Shown: positions 15,573-23,055 of the stretch, one piece after another | Layout: each line of letters begins with the position of its first letter | How positions within the stretch are numbered: the stretch's first letter is position 1 | Translations under genes and position numbers: made by a program | Notes under the pieces: generated by a model | The model's database searches: none | Seen by the model: the letters and a program-made list of their open reading frames with translations, nothing else | Told to the model about the DNA's origin: nothing | IMG/VR virus record: IMGVR_UViG_3300009702_000085 | Location: 1 to 23,993 of that record | Strand: one strand, 5' to 3' | Source: a virus | DNA length: 23,993 nucleotides

Positions 15573-16211
15573 TTTTTCTATTCAATTCTTTCTCGCATAA
15601 ATTCAGTTCATTAGACATAATTTTACAAAAATCTATCCAGATCGCCGGTAATTCGTTATAGCTACCTGGGAATGGCGCCACGTTGAATTTTGTACAAAAG
15701 ACATATCGTTCAATATTATTTTGTATCCATCTGTCCCAGACGAGATTAATCGGGAACTCCAACATGCTGCTATAGAATAATCCCTGGCTTGAATCTTTTC
15801 CGTATCGCTTTTGCACATATTCTAAAATCTCATCCTGATTTTTAAAGGTTCTACCTTGTTTATTTGTAAACGGAAATTGATAATTTTCTTTATTCCAGCC
15901 ATCAAAATAATCCGCCCAAATATTTAATCTGATTTGGATTTCTTTTTTTTTGACAAATTTGTTTCTTCGGCTATTGCATCGCTTATCTTTTCGATCTCGT
16001 CATTTGTGAGTTTGTTTATTTCAGCATCCACGTTTTCATCGGTTAGCTCAACATCTCCGAGTGAAGCTAACCCATAACGCAAATATTTAACTCGCTGCCG
16101 GAACACATCTCTGACAATGATCGTGCCGGTTGTTGGATTCATTTCTGTCATCAAATCATTGACTTCGATCCGCTGCTCAAGCGATAATGGCTTTGTTTTA
16201 TATTTTATCAT
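15565..16211 (-). CDS. Tail assembly chaperone fusion (G-T) made by -1 frameshift
   Basis: The open frame after the 95-residue protein is in the -1 frame. It runs without a stop from the A-run at 15951-15943 to the TGA at 15567-15565, reading KEIQIRLNIWADYFDGW, then EILEYVQKRYGKDSSQGL and FPINLVWDRWIQNN. There is no good start of its own: the first standard-type codon in frame is GTG at 15816, which would discard the conserved-looking first part. A -1 slip from the upstream gene gives a product of 215 residues. Such a G/GT pair between the tail tube and tape measure genes is a long-known feature of lambda-like phages, where both products coat the tape measure during tail assembly. Confidence 0.82.
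15924..16211 (-). CDS. Tail assembly chaperone, short form (G-like)
   Basis: The protein has 95 residues. It begins MIKYKTKPLSLEQRIEVNDL, is acidic in the middle (VDAEINKLTNDEIEKISDAI) and ends in a Lys-rich tail (LSKKKKSKSD) encoded over the slippery A-run. Its ATG overlaps the TAA of the tail tube gene (TAATG). It is the unshifted product of the two-frame tail chaperone pair; such proteins bind the tape measure before tube assembly. Identity rests on place, size, acidity and the shift signal, since sequence similarity in this family is very weak. Confidence 0.75.
   Translation of the reverse strand: MIKYKTKPLSLEQRIEVNDLMTEMNPTTGTIIVRDVFRQRVKYLRYGLASLGDVELTDENVDAEINKLTNDEIEKISDAIAEETNLSKKKKSKSD
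15942..15948 (-). other. Programmed -1 ribosomal frameshift site A_AAA_AAG
   Basis: In the frame of the short chaperone the codons read TTG TCA AAA AAA AAG AAA, inside a run of nine A bases (15951-15943) followed by G at 15942. A_AAA_AAG is one of the most efficient bacterial -1 slip heptamers. The -1 frame continues as an open chaperone T-domain for about 125 codons. The position, 19 bases before the TAA that ends the short form, matches known G/GT sites. I did not find a clear downstream stem-loop. Confidence 0.85.
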
Positions 16212-17206
16212 TATGGAACAACCTGTATTAAATCACCACTTGTACTTGCCATAAACTTCAATGGAAGATCAAAAAAAGCACCGCCTTCAACATCACCTGG
16301 ATCGAAATTATCCATTATTTGTGCATAGGAACCCTTGATTCCAAATGTTGCACTCGCCCATGTTGCATTATTGCTGATCTCAACAGCAATATCATTCTCG
16401 TCATATTGTTTTGCGATGATCCCCGCTGTGTTGGAATCATATTTTATTCCGAACGTGCCGGTTGCAAGAAATTCAGGCAAACCGCGACCCATCGTGTCAG
16501 GAATTCCACTTGCGCCATATCCATAAAATTTAACCTGGCTGTTTAGAGTTAAATCAAATTTATTCATTACAACATCAACGCTGTCAATTGATCGCTTTGT
16601 TGCAAGATCGTGAATTGTCCGATAAGTCGTTGGGTATGCAGATGGTGATGTTGGTGCAGCCTGGCCGCCGGATATATTGTATCTCGTTTTGAGTGTAATA
16701 TCCATTTTGAAGCGCCCGCCGTCCGTGGCACCATCTGCATATATTCGCATTGTATCAACAAAACAACCCGGGTAAATTTCTGAATTACTTCCCTCGGGAG
16801 AAATAAGCGCAACCGTCAAAGCTCCGGTATTATCTATATCTGTGTCTCCGTTCGCGCATTCAACTCCGGTGAAATTGTACGGAATATCATAACTTGCCGG
16901 TGAAGTCCCGACGGTAACACCCATTACGTTTTCCAAGAAAATCGGAGCCAGGGTTTGATCATAAAAAGCCGTGAATGAAATCTCTTTTACTTTCCCTTGT
17001 TGGCTTACATAGACATCTGCCTTTTTTGCTGTGTTTCCGGCATTGTGCCGTCTGTCTAAGAATCGCTCCGGCGCACGCGAAACAGATGGATAGCCATCAA
17101 TGTTCACATATTGCATAGCCGTCACATTTGCCGTTCCGAGTGTCGTTTCCGCTTTAACCGCAACCTGGAATTGCTCCATTGCGTACATTCCACTGTCAAT
17201 TGCCAT
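16211..17206 (-). CDS. Major tail tube protein
   Basis: The protein has 331 residues. It starts MAIDSGMYAMEQFQVAVKAE, with GTANVTAMQYVNIDGYPSVS, then VKEISFTAFYDQTLAPIFL (about 71-90) and late segments YAQIMDNFDPGD and LPLKFMAS. The 'E-T-x-x-G-x-x-x-x-x-x-Y-x-x-x-x-x-x-x-S' opening and the tandem beta regions fit tail tube proteins of siphoviruses. It lies immediately before the chaperone pair and tape measure gene, which is where the tube gene is expected. Its size suggests two tube-type domains or a tube domain plus a decoration domain. AAGGAAAAG lies just before the ATG. It overlaps the 58-residue gene by 11 bases. Confidence 0.75.
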   Translation of the reverse strand: MAIDSGMYAMEQFQVAVKAETTLGTANVTAMQYVNIDGYPSVSRAPERFLDRRHNAGNTAKKADVYVSQQGKVKEISFTAFYDQTLAPIFLENVMGVTVGTSPASYDIPYNFTGVECANGDTDIDNTGALTVALISPEGSNSEIYPGCFVDTMRIYADGATDGGRFKMDITLKTRYNISGGQAAPTSPSAYPTTYRTIHDLATKRSIDSVDVVMNKFDLTLNSQVKFYGYGASGIPDTMGRGLPEFLATGTFGIKYDSNTAGIIAKQYDENDIAVEISNNATWASATFGIKGSYAQIMDNFDPGDVEGGAFFDLPLKFMASTSGDLIQVVP

Positions 17207-17372
17207 GATTCTTTTCCTTTATTTTTTCGACATAATTTATTAAAGATTGCGGAATTTCTTTTAATTCCACAATCTTACCTGCTCTCAATTTATAATAGTC
17301 ATCAACGGAAAGACCGTGATAACTATCCTCAATCCCAAGCATGTAAAATTTCTTTGTTGCTTTTACTTTCAT
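17196..17372 (-). CDS. Small protein between tail terminator candidate and tail tube
   Basis: This 58-residue gene begins MKVKATKKFYMLGIEDSYHG and continues LSVDDYYKLRAGKIVEL with KEIPQSLINYVEKI near the end. The pattern of short strands followed by 'L-x-x-G-x-x-V-E-L' and a terminal helix is frequent in small phage proteins placed next to head-tail joining genes. AGAGGT lies 4 bases before the ATG, and its TGA lies inside the tail tube gene start region. Codon use looks like that of its neighbours, so I take it as real. The function is unknown. Confidence 0.6.
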   Translation of the reverse strand: MKVKATKKFYMLGIEDSYHGLSVDDYYKLRAGKIVELKEIPQSLINYVEKIKEKNHGN

Positions 17373-17382
17373 TTTTTACCTC

Positions 17383-17799
17383 TTAATAAGCTATAAAATT
17401 AAATGTCATTATAAAACCATTGATTTTCCCCAAATATTCATCTGGAATATCAATGTTATAATCAATTTCATTTTCAAACGAAACCCAATAATCGTTATGA
17501 TGAATATAATCAAGTAAATAAGCATCCAAGGTTTCGGCAAAAGCTGAAATTGTTTTGATAACATCCTGATAAAGTTTTTTATAATAATGCAATTCAATGA
17601 TGTATGTACTTATTTTGCCAATAGTTAATGTTAATGATGTATTTTTAGGGAGAGGTTTTAATAAAATAACATCTTCATACCCAAGATTTTCGATTTCTAT
17701 TTCCCGGGCAAGTTGAATGCGTCCGGGGTCTTTAAACCGTGGATATTCCGATTGAATTAAAGAAATCAACTCATCTGTTATTGTGTTAAGTGTCGCCAT
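17383..17799 (-). CDS. Tail terminator / tail completion protein candidate
   Basis: Using ATG 17799-17797 gives 138 residues beginning MATLNTITDELISLIQSEYP. An in-frame ATG at 17838 would add 13 residues, but it lies inside a strong hairpin and lacks a ribosome site, so I prefer the later one (TAGGAC lies upstream, rather far away). The protein has an N-terminal helix, a central beta region (SLTLTIGKISTYIIELHYYK), a helix (TISAFAETLDAYLL) and a C-terminal beta part ending GFIMTFNFIAY. Size, fold order and place just before the tail tube gene fit gpU-like tail terminators. The name is an inference from position. Confidence 0.6.
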   Translation of the reverse strand: MATLNTITDELISLIQSEYPRFKDPGRIQLAREIEIENLGYEDVILLKPLPKNTSLTLTIGKISTYIIELHYYKKLYQDVIKTISAFAETLDAYLLDYIHHNDYWVSFENEIDYNIDIPDEYLGKINGFIMTFNFIAY

Positions 17800-17823
17800 T
17801 GTCGTAGAGTTTGTCCTATAAAT

Positions 17824-17858
17824 AAAAAAGTCGGCCATGAAAGTTGACCGACTTTTTT
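17824..17858 (-). terminator. Intrinsic-terminator-like hairpin in the leader of the tail genes
   Basis: On the minus strand AAAAAAGTCGGTC (17858-17846) pairs with GGCCGACTTTTTT (17836-17824) around a 9-base loop. This gives a 13-bp stem with one U-G wobble, ending in a run of six T. The plus-strand version would have a C-A mismatch, so it is built for minus-strand RNA. It separates the terminase group from the tail group and shares its arms with the element at 5025-5091. It could stop terminase transcripts, or act as an attenuator if the promoter upstream of it is used. Confidence 0.72.
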
Positions 17859-17880
17859 AAGTAAATGATTATTTATATAT

Positions 17881-17908
17881 AATATAATGCTTTTTATTAA
17901 TTTGTCAA
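17881..17908 (-). promoter_or_regulatory. Sigma-70-type promoter candidate for the tail operon
   Basis: The minus strand holds TTGACA (17908-17903), then 16 bases, then TATATT (17886-17881). The -35 box is a perfect consensus and lies across the end of the small gene after the large terminase gene (codons ..AAC TTG ACA AAT TAA). Transcription would start near 17874, so the leader would contain the 17858-17824 hairpin. The AT-rich setting makes a chance -10 box likely, but a perfect TTGACA at this spacing in the one clear gap of the block is notable. Confidence 0.5.
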
Positions 17909-18094
17909 GTTAAAAGTGTGCTTTTTTATTAATTCTTCTTTTTCGTCTTCTTCAAGTAAATCAAGATTCTCTCTTTCCCAACCAATCCGCACAAAACCAA
18001 ATGGCAAATGGATTTCAAGGTTTGGCGAAGAAAAATCAACATGAAATACGAAACTAAAATGTGACCAGGCAATAAAATAATAATAACATTTCAT
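17897..18094 (-). CDS. Small aromatic-rich phage protein, unknown function
   Basis: The protein has 65 residues. It opens MKCYYYFIAWSHFSFVFHVDF, then SSPNLEIHLPFGFVRIGWE (aromatic and beta-rich), and has a charged C-terminal helix (LLEEDEKEELIKKH). The 'P-N-L-E-I-H-L-P-F-x-F-x-x-I-G-W' centre looks like a conserved small beta-domain. Its ATG overlaps the TGA of the large terminase gene (ATGA), so it is translationally coupled to packaging genes. The promoter candidate overlaps its 3' end. The role is unknown. Confidence 0.55.
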   Translation of the reverse strand: MKCYYYFIAWSHFSFVFHVDFSSPNLEIHLPFGFVRIGWERENLDLLEEDEKEELIKKHTFNLTN

Positions 18095-19524
18095 CTTGCG
18101 ATCTCTCTTACTCTGTGCTTTCGGCCTTTTAGATTTATCATTTTATACCGGATTCCATCACAACGATGTTTCGCCCAATCATCACTTACAATCCCAGAGT
18201 CAAGGACATTGCCATTTGCGTCTGTTTTGCGTTTATAATTTTCCAGCGAGTCGATTGTTGTCGCGCATTCTGCCGTGCAAAGTATTTTATTTTTTTCAAT
18301 CAAATTTTTCATAAGTTGATGACCATATTCGAGGTCACGATCTTGTGCGTTTGTTGTGTACTGGATACGTATTCCAAAGCGCTCAAATTCCGAAATCCAG
18401 CTTTTCCCTGTCGCTCCGCGTGCTTTCCCCGCAGGATCGCCCCAACAACGCAAACGCTCTGCCGGTGCCTTATATCCTATTTCCTCAAGGATTTCGTTAA
18501 TCTTCGGAATGATCTTGTCGACCGACATTCCATGATATTCCGCGTCTCGGATATATACCGTCTCGCCGGAGGGGAGTTCCTGACTGAATCCAACCGATAC
18601 GGGACTTTCACCGATACCAAAATCAAAATCTAAATCAAGCGGAAGCTCCGGCTGATATTGATATTTTACAACATGATCATCCGTATTCCAGGCGCTGTAA
18701 ATCCGCCCTTTCACAGATACATTCCAGTCTATATCTAACTCTCGCGCAACCTCATCTTTTGTTTTATCTCTGCATTGTTCTTTGTACCAGGCCTGGTCCC
18801 GAAGCGGATGTTGTTTCCAGTGGATAGAAATTAAATGATAGTTATTTAGCCCCTTGATTGCATCGTTTCGTAAACGATAAAAATTGCATTTCTTCCCAAG
18901 GAATGGTGGTGTTGTAATTAAGTTCTTTCCATTTTTACAGCTATCACTTATCGCGGCATAGACCGTTTCGCTCTTCGGGACAAATCCCCATTCATCGCCA
19001 AACAGTTTACTATATCCGCCGCCCCGCCCGGCCTCTTGGTTTGCGGATTCACCAACAACAAAATTATTTCTTTTATCATTTTTGGCACGACAATACCGGA
19101 TACAGGTTGTCGAATTGAGATATTGTCCCATTTGCGCTTCAATCATCCAGCCTGGAAGATGATCATAAATAAATCGCATTTTCCCAAATAAAGAATTAAC
19201 AGTAGAGTCATCAACAAGGTTTTCTTTTCGGCTCACATTCAAGGCCAGGTAACCCTTGCCAAATAATAATCCCCAGATATTATATGCTTGTGTTATCCAA
19301 GAAACCGTCATCCTCCTGGATTTCTCAATCAGATTATCTTGTGGTTTATGAATGTCATTTATTAAATCTATTATATAATTATATTTGGGAATAAGTTTGA
19401 TCTGGCTGTCTTCGTTGTCGATTGTATAGCAATATTTTGTTATGAAATAAACCGGGTCATATTCACAACGAACAAGATCAAAGTCTCGCTTGGGAACACT
19501 ATTTATCCAGTTAGCTAACGCCAT
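18091..19524 (-). CDS. terL: Terminase large subunit
   Basis: The protein has 477 residues. The ATPase part has a Walker A-like IEKSRRMTVSW (about 66-76), Walker B in KLFGDEWGF (173-181, with the Asp-Glu pair) and the coupling motif LITTPPF (202-208). The nuclease part has acidic residues at DFDFGIG (299-305), CWGDPAGKA (360-368) and SDDWAKHRCDGIRY (447-460), as expected for an RNase H-like fold. It packages DNA into the procapsid through the portal. The Walker A is the degenerate 'K-S-R-x-M' kind common in terminases. It overlaps the small terminase gene by 14 bases. The order TerS-TerL is normal; the next genes are tail, not portal. Confidence 0.9.
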   Translation of the reverse strand: MALANWINSVPKRDFDLVRCEYDPVYFITKYCYTIDNEDSQIKLIPKYNYIIDLINDIHKPQDNLIEKSRRMTVSWITQAYNIWGLLFGKGYLALNVSRKENLVDDSTVNSLFGKMRFIYDHLPGWMIEAQMGQYLNSTTCIRYCRAKNDKRNNFVVGESANQEAGRGGGYSKLFGDEWGFVPKSETVYAAISDSCKNGKNLITTPPFLGKKCNFYRLRNDAIKGLNNYHLISIHWKQHPLRDQAWYKEQCRDKTKDEVARELDIDWNVSVKGRIYSAWNTDDHVVKYQYQPELPLDLDFDFGIGESPVSVGFSQELPSGETVYIRDAEYHGMSVDKIIPKINEILEEIGYKAPAERLRCWGDPAGKARGATGKSWISEFERFGIRIQYTTNAQDRDLEYGHQLMKNLIEKNKILCTAECATTIDSLENYKRKTDANGNVLDSGIVSDDWAKHRCDGIRYKMINLKGRKHRVREIAR

Positions 19525-20056
19525 TATTTTTCTCTACTATCTCAAAAAATGTTTTCCGTTCTTCATCGGACATTTTATCAACAACCTTTTTGAGCTTATC
19601 TGTGTTCTCGTTTTCGATTTTTCCGGTTATTGCAATCGGAGCATCCAGCCCAAGGAGTTTACATCTTTTGTCAATGCACCACTGGATTGCATCCAGGTAT
19701 TTCTTTTCGCCAAATATGCTCTCAGTTCTGACCGCAACCTCTGTTCGCCCGCTTTCCTGGCCGCCGGATTGTTTTTTGGATTTGATTATTTTTTCGGCTT
19801 TTGAGTTTTCCCAGGCTTCGTATGCTTCTCTTTCAATATTGTTAATCTTGATCAGTTCACGCGCTTTTAGTTTCGCAATTTCATCAACGGCCTCAGCTTT
19901 CCAGCGCTGTTCGAGCGTTTTTAAATCGCGCGAAACAGTAGAACGTTCAACACCAACTTTCTCCGCGATCTCGAATTGATTTAATCCTTGAGCAAACCAT
20001 TTCGCTATCTCAATTCGCCGCAATTCCATCTTTTTCTTTTTTGTGCTAATTGGCAT
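19511..20056 (-). CDS. terS: Terminase small subunit
   Basis: The protein has 181 residues. The N-terminal part holds a helix-turn-helix, GLNQFEIAEKVGVERSTVSR (about 28-47), for binding packaging-start DNA. Long charged helices follow (VDEIAKLKARELIKINNIER, about 57-76, for oligomerisation), then a C-terminal part (LKKVVDKMSDEERKTFFEI) of the kind that contacts the large subunit. Its partner overlaps directly downstream. The 89-base gap upstream (20057-20145) is AT-rich with no hairpin or clear promoter that I trust, though it is the likely place for one. Confidence 0.8.
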   Translation of the reverse strand: MPISTKKKKMELRRIEIAKWFAQGLNQFEIAEKVGVERSTVSRDLKTLEQRWKAEAVDEIAKLKARELIKINNIEREAYEAWENSKAEKIIKSKKQSGGQESGRTEVAVRTESIFGEKKYLDAIQWCIDKRCKLLGLDAPIAITGKIENENTDKLKKVVDKMSDEERKTFFEIVEKNNGVS

Positions 20057-20145
20057 TTTATTCCGTGCAGTTTATAGTGTGTAAATTTCCTATAGTTTGA
20101 ATTTATTAAAAAACATCTTCTTATTAGGAATTAGAGGAATAATTA

Positions 20146-20868
20146 TTATTTTATAAAAGAAAGTAAATCTTTTTTCCAATATACATTTTCATTCTTTAGA
20201 ACATTTTTTGCATTAAAATAAAACTGTTTCCAATCAATATTTTTCTCAATTTCTGGAAAATGATTTAATTTGCCAACTTTCCATTTATTGACAAAACCTT
20301 TCAAATCATGCATTACTTTTAATGCTTCATCAGGATTTATGACCGGTTCAATACTAATCCATGTATAAATATTCAGTTTATGTGCTATCTTTACAGCTTC
20401 ATATCTTGATTCAATTGATGGAGCATTTTGTTCCCATTCTTTACGATAATTTTCTGATCTAAAGCTTATTGTGCTGCCAAACTTCCAATTATTACGCTTT
20501 AAGACATCGAAGTCTTTAACTGTCCTGAATCCGGCCTTTGTTAATACACTTACATTTTTAAATTGATATTTCTCGCAAATTAATAATGCCTGTCTTGTTA
20601 AAAATGCGGCTTCATCGTCCTGATATGGATCAGACATAAAACAAAACAATAATTCTTTTTCTGTTCTAAACAATTTTTGAGCATCTTTATCAAGCTGTTT
20701 TAAAATGTTTGTCCTTGCCTTAGGATGGCTTGCCCATTCATCTAATGATTGTCGCCTAATCGCAGGGCAATAACAATATTTACATTTATGCAAACAGCCT
20801 GTATAAAGATTGCAAGCAAGCTCCGAATACTCACGCGCTTTCCCGCGCGGTTCATATATGACTGGCAT
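20146..20868 (-). CDS. Radical SAM protein, spore photoproduct lyase-like (SPL) family
   Basis: Starting at ATG 20868-20866 (AGAGG 7 bases upstream) the protein has 240 residues; a GTG two codons earlier is a weaker choice. The cluster motif GCLHKCKYCYCP places Cys25-x3-Cys29-x2-Cys32, the standard [4Fe-4S]-SAM site. Later parts (SVLTKAGFRTVKDFDVLK, GSTISFRSENYRKEWEQ, WISIEPVINPDEAL) fit the SPL-like barrel, with the SIEPV block near the barrel end. Phages often carry these next to DNA-modifying genes. The substrate is unknown: it could be DNA base modification or repair of a damaged base. It stands last in the modification group, downstream of the methyltransferase genes. Confidence 0.75.
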   Translation of the reverse strand: MPVIYEPRGKAREYSELACNLYTGCLHKCKYCYCPAIRRQSLDEWASHPKARTNILKQLDKDAQKLFRTEKELLFCFMSDPYQDDEAAFLTRQALLICEKYQFKNVSVLTKAGFRTVKDFDVLKRNNWKFGSTISFRSENYRKEWEQNAPSIESRYEAVKIAHKLNIYTWISIEPVINPDEALKVMHDLKGFVNKWKVGKLNHFPEIEKNIDWKQFYFNAKNVLKNENVYWKKDLLSFIK

Positions 20869-20885
20869 TGGCACACCTCTTTAAT

Positions 20886-22055
20886 TTAATTAATTTGTTT
20901 AGCTTTTATTCCTGTATAATTTTCAAAGCGCTGAATTATTAAATCACAATAATATGGATTTATTTCTATCATAAAACATTTTTTCTTATACTTTTCAGCA
21001 GCAATTAAGGTGGAACCATATCCTCCAAAAATATCTAAAACAGCATTTGTGCAATAATGTTTTATAAACTGCCCAGGCAATTGTATATTTTTACCCATTT
21101 TAAATATTTTATGTTCCTTAGTAGTATATTGGCTTTTAATTTTTAATAATGTAGAAAATCCATCTTTTAAATTTTTTATTTTTTTGTTTTTAAACTTAGC
21201 AATCAAAGTATGCTGGGACATTGGTTGTGAACCAGAAAGCATTACCGCAATAATTCTATCATGAATAAAATAATGTGAAAATAATTCAAAATTTTTTGCG
21301 GCCAGTCTTGTTAATTGTTTGTCGCTTCCCATCCAAAACTGAACATCTGCATATTTTTTTATATTATTAAAACATTTATTTATCAAATTAAAGTCCATAT
21401 CATAGGGAGGATCAGTAAAAACAATATCAATTTCATTTGTTACAATTCTATTGATTACATCAATATCTGTTGAATCACCACAAAGCAATTTATTATTGCC
21501 AAGTTCAAACATATCGCCAATTTTTATATCAGTTTCTGTTGGAACCTCTGGAATATCATTTTCTTTTTCGTCGTTGTTATCAATTATAAAATTAATTTCA
21601 AACTGATTTAAATCAATTTCAGACAATTCCAAATCAGTCTTTAAATCTGCAAAATCTAAATCATATTCATTCAGAAAATCATATAATCCTTTTTCCGTGA
21701 TTTTACCATAACTTGTCGATTGTGTTAAAATAGCCTTGGCGGCTTCTTTTTTATCTTTTGCAAATATTTCAACGCAAGGATATTTCTCAGGAAGTTTATA
21801 TTCGCCGGATTTTTGCATCCAGGTTAAAACTTTATAACGCTGTGTGCCATCCGTATAATACCATTTGTTTTCAGCTTTGCAATGCCAAACAAAAAAAGGA
21901 AACCAAAATCCGTTCTTTATAATGCTATTTTTGAGCTTTTCTAAATTTTCTTCGCTCAATTCTTTTAGTTTAAAATCTTTAGTATCTTGCAGAATATTAA
22001 GCTCGGATAAACTGAAATAATTTGTGCCTTTGCAATTTACTTTAATTTCTATCAT
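20886..22055 (-). CDS. ParB-like domain fused to N4/N6-type DNA methyltransferase
   Basis: From ATG 22055-22053 the protein has 389 residues (a TTG at 22088 would add 11 and overlap the gene before it). The N-terminal part has a ParB-type layout: helix LSEENLEKLKNSIIKNG and YTDGTQRYKVL (about 67-77, in place of the usual D-G-H-x-R). The methyltransferase part has TDPPYD (motif IV, about 214-219) before DIFGGYGSTLIAAE (motif I, 341-354), the beta-class order, and ends IEINPYYCDLIIQRF. It should methylate adenine N6 or cytosine N4 in DNA. It follows the C5-methyltransferase gene by 16 bases. Confidence 0.85.
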   Translation of the reverse strand: MIEIKVNCKGTNYFSLSELNILQDTKDFKLKELSEENLEKLKNSIIKNGFWFPFFVWHCKAENKWYYTDGTQRYKVLTWMQKSGEYKLPEKYPCVEIFAKDKKEAAKAILTQSTSYGKITEKGLYDFLNEYDLDFADLKTDLELSEIDLNQFEINFIIDNNDEKENDIPEVPTETDIKIGDMFELGNNKLLCGDSTDIDVINRIVTNEIDIVFTDPPYDMDFNLINKCFNNIKKYADVQFWMGSDKQLTRLAAKNFELFSHYFIHDRIIAVMLSGSQPMSQHTLIAKFKNKKIKNLKDGFSTLLKIKSQYTTKEHKIFKMGKNIQLPGQFIKHYCTNAVLDIFGGYGSTLIAAEKYKKKCFMIEINPYYCDLIIQRFENYTGIKAKQIN

Positions 22056-22071
22056 AAGGAATTTTCTATAT

Positions 22072-23055
22072 TTATCGTTCAAAAACAATCTTTTTAATAT
22101 GTTCTGCTATTGCTTGCATAAATTTAGGCATTACTGCATTTCCGATTCTTGCCCATTGTTCTTGAAAAGTACCAATTAACATATAATTTTCAGGAAATGA
22201 ACTTAACTTCTTAATTTCCGATATTGTATGTTTTCTATTTTCTATCGGATGTAATGTCCCGTCTGAAGATGCTGAATGATTAACTGTTTTTGTAATTGTA
22301 CAGCTTGGTTTATTCAAATTATTCCTTGATAATGCGAATCCAGAACCGTTAGGACTATATTTTTGATAACTTTCGCCATATTTCATTTTACATATTCTTG
22401 GATAAATAACAGATTTTTTTATATGATTAACCCATTTTAATTCCCATTCTTCATTTTTTAAATTTTTTAATGCCTCTTTTACTGTTATTATTTTCTTGCT
22501 CGGTCTCGGAAAACTCGGCTCAATATTTAAGTCTTTGCGAATACCAATAAAAATTAAGCGCTGTCTTGATTGTGGTACATTATAATACATTGTATTCATT
22601 AACTTACATTTGACATTATAATTCATTGATTTCAAAGCTTGCATTATTTCAATAAATTTACCTTTCATTTTCCCTTTAGCCATGCCAGGAACATTTTCCA
22701 TTATAAAAACTTTTGGCTGTAATTCATCAACAAGTCGAGCAAATTCTTCAAACAAATCATTTCTTTCATCTTTTACTTGTCTTTTACCTGCTGTAGAAAA
22801 GCCTTGACATGGCGGCGATCCATCAAGTAAATCTAATTCACCGACCTTTATATTTAAAAAATCAAGTATTTCTTTTGTTGTTACTGTTCTAATATCTCTT
22901 TGCCAAACTGGAATATCAGGGAAATTTAATTTAAAAGTATCAACAGCATTTTGTTCCCATTCGATAGCTAAAAGCTCTTTATATCCAGCCCATTTATAAC
23001 CAAGCGATGAACCGCCACTTCCGGCAAAAGTTGAAATGACTGTAGGTTTCACCAT
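22072..23055 (-). CDS. DNA (cytosine-5-)-methyltransferase
   Basis: The protein has 327 residues with all key motifs: FAGSGGSSLG (I, 10-19), the catalytic SPPCQGFS with Cys83 (IV), ENVPG (VI, 120-124), QSRQRLIFIG (VIII, 162-171), a variable recognition part (about 180-255) with PSCTITK, and GNAVMP (X, near 308). It methylates C5 of cytosine in a target the recognition domain picks. No restriction nuclease gene is adjacent, so it is probably an orphan phage methyltransferase that shields phage DNA from host enzymes or sets a packaging or expression mark. It overlaps the ParB-like gene by 7 bases. Confidence 0.93.
   Translation of the reverse strand: MVKPTVISTFAGSGGSSLGYKWAGYKELLAIEWEQNAVDTFKLNFPDIPVWQRDIRTVTTKEILDFLNIKVGELDLLDGSPPCQGFSTAGKRQVKDERNDLFEEFARLVDELQPKVFIMENVPGMAKGKMKGKFIEIMQALKSMNYNVKCKLMNTMYYNVPQSRQRLIFIGIRKDLNIEPSFPRPSKKIITVKEALKNLKNEEWELKWVNHIKKSVIYPRICKMKYGESYQKYSPNGSGFALSRNNLNKPSCTITKTVNHSASSDGTLHPIENRKHTISEIKKLSSFPENYMLIGTFQEQWARIGNAVMPKFMQAIAEHIKKIVFER

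Noticed and set aside
17800-17838. Upstream ATG (17838) as the start of the tail terminator candidate
   Set aside because: It lies at the edge of a 13-bp hairpin stem and has no ribosome-binding site. The later ATG gives the more typical N-terminus.
20057-20145. Promoter in the gap before the terminase genes
   Set aside because: TATAAA and TTCAAA are present, but 19 bases apart and in very AT-rich DNA. A repeated ATTCCT is also seen. None is convincing enough to call.
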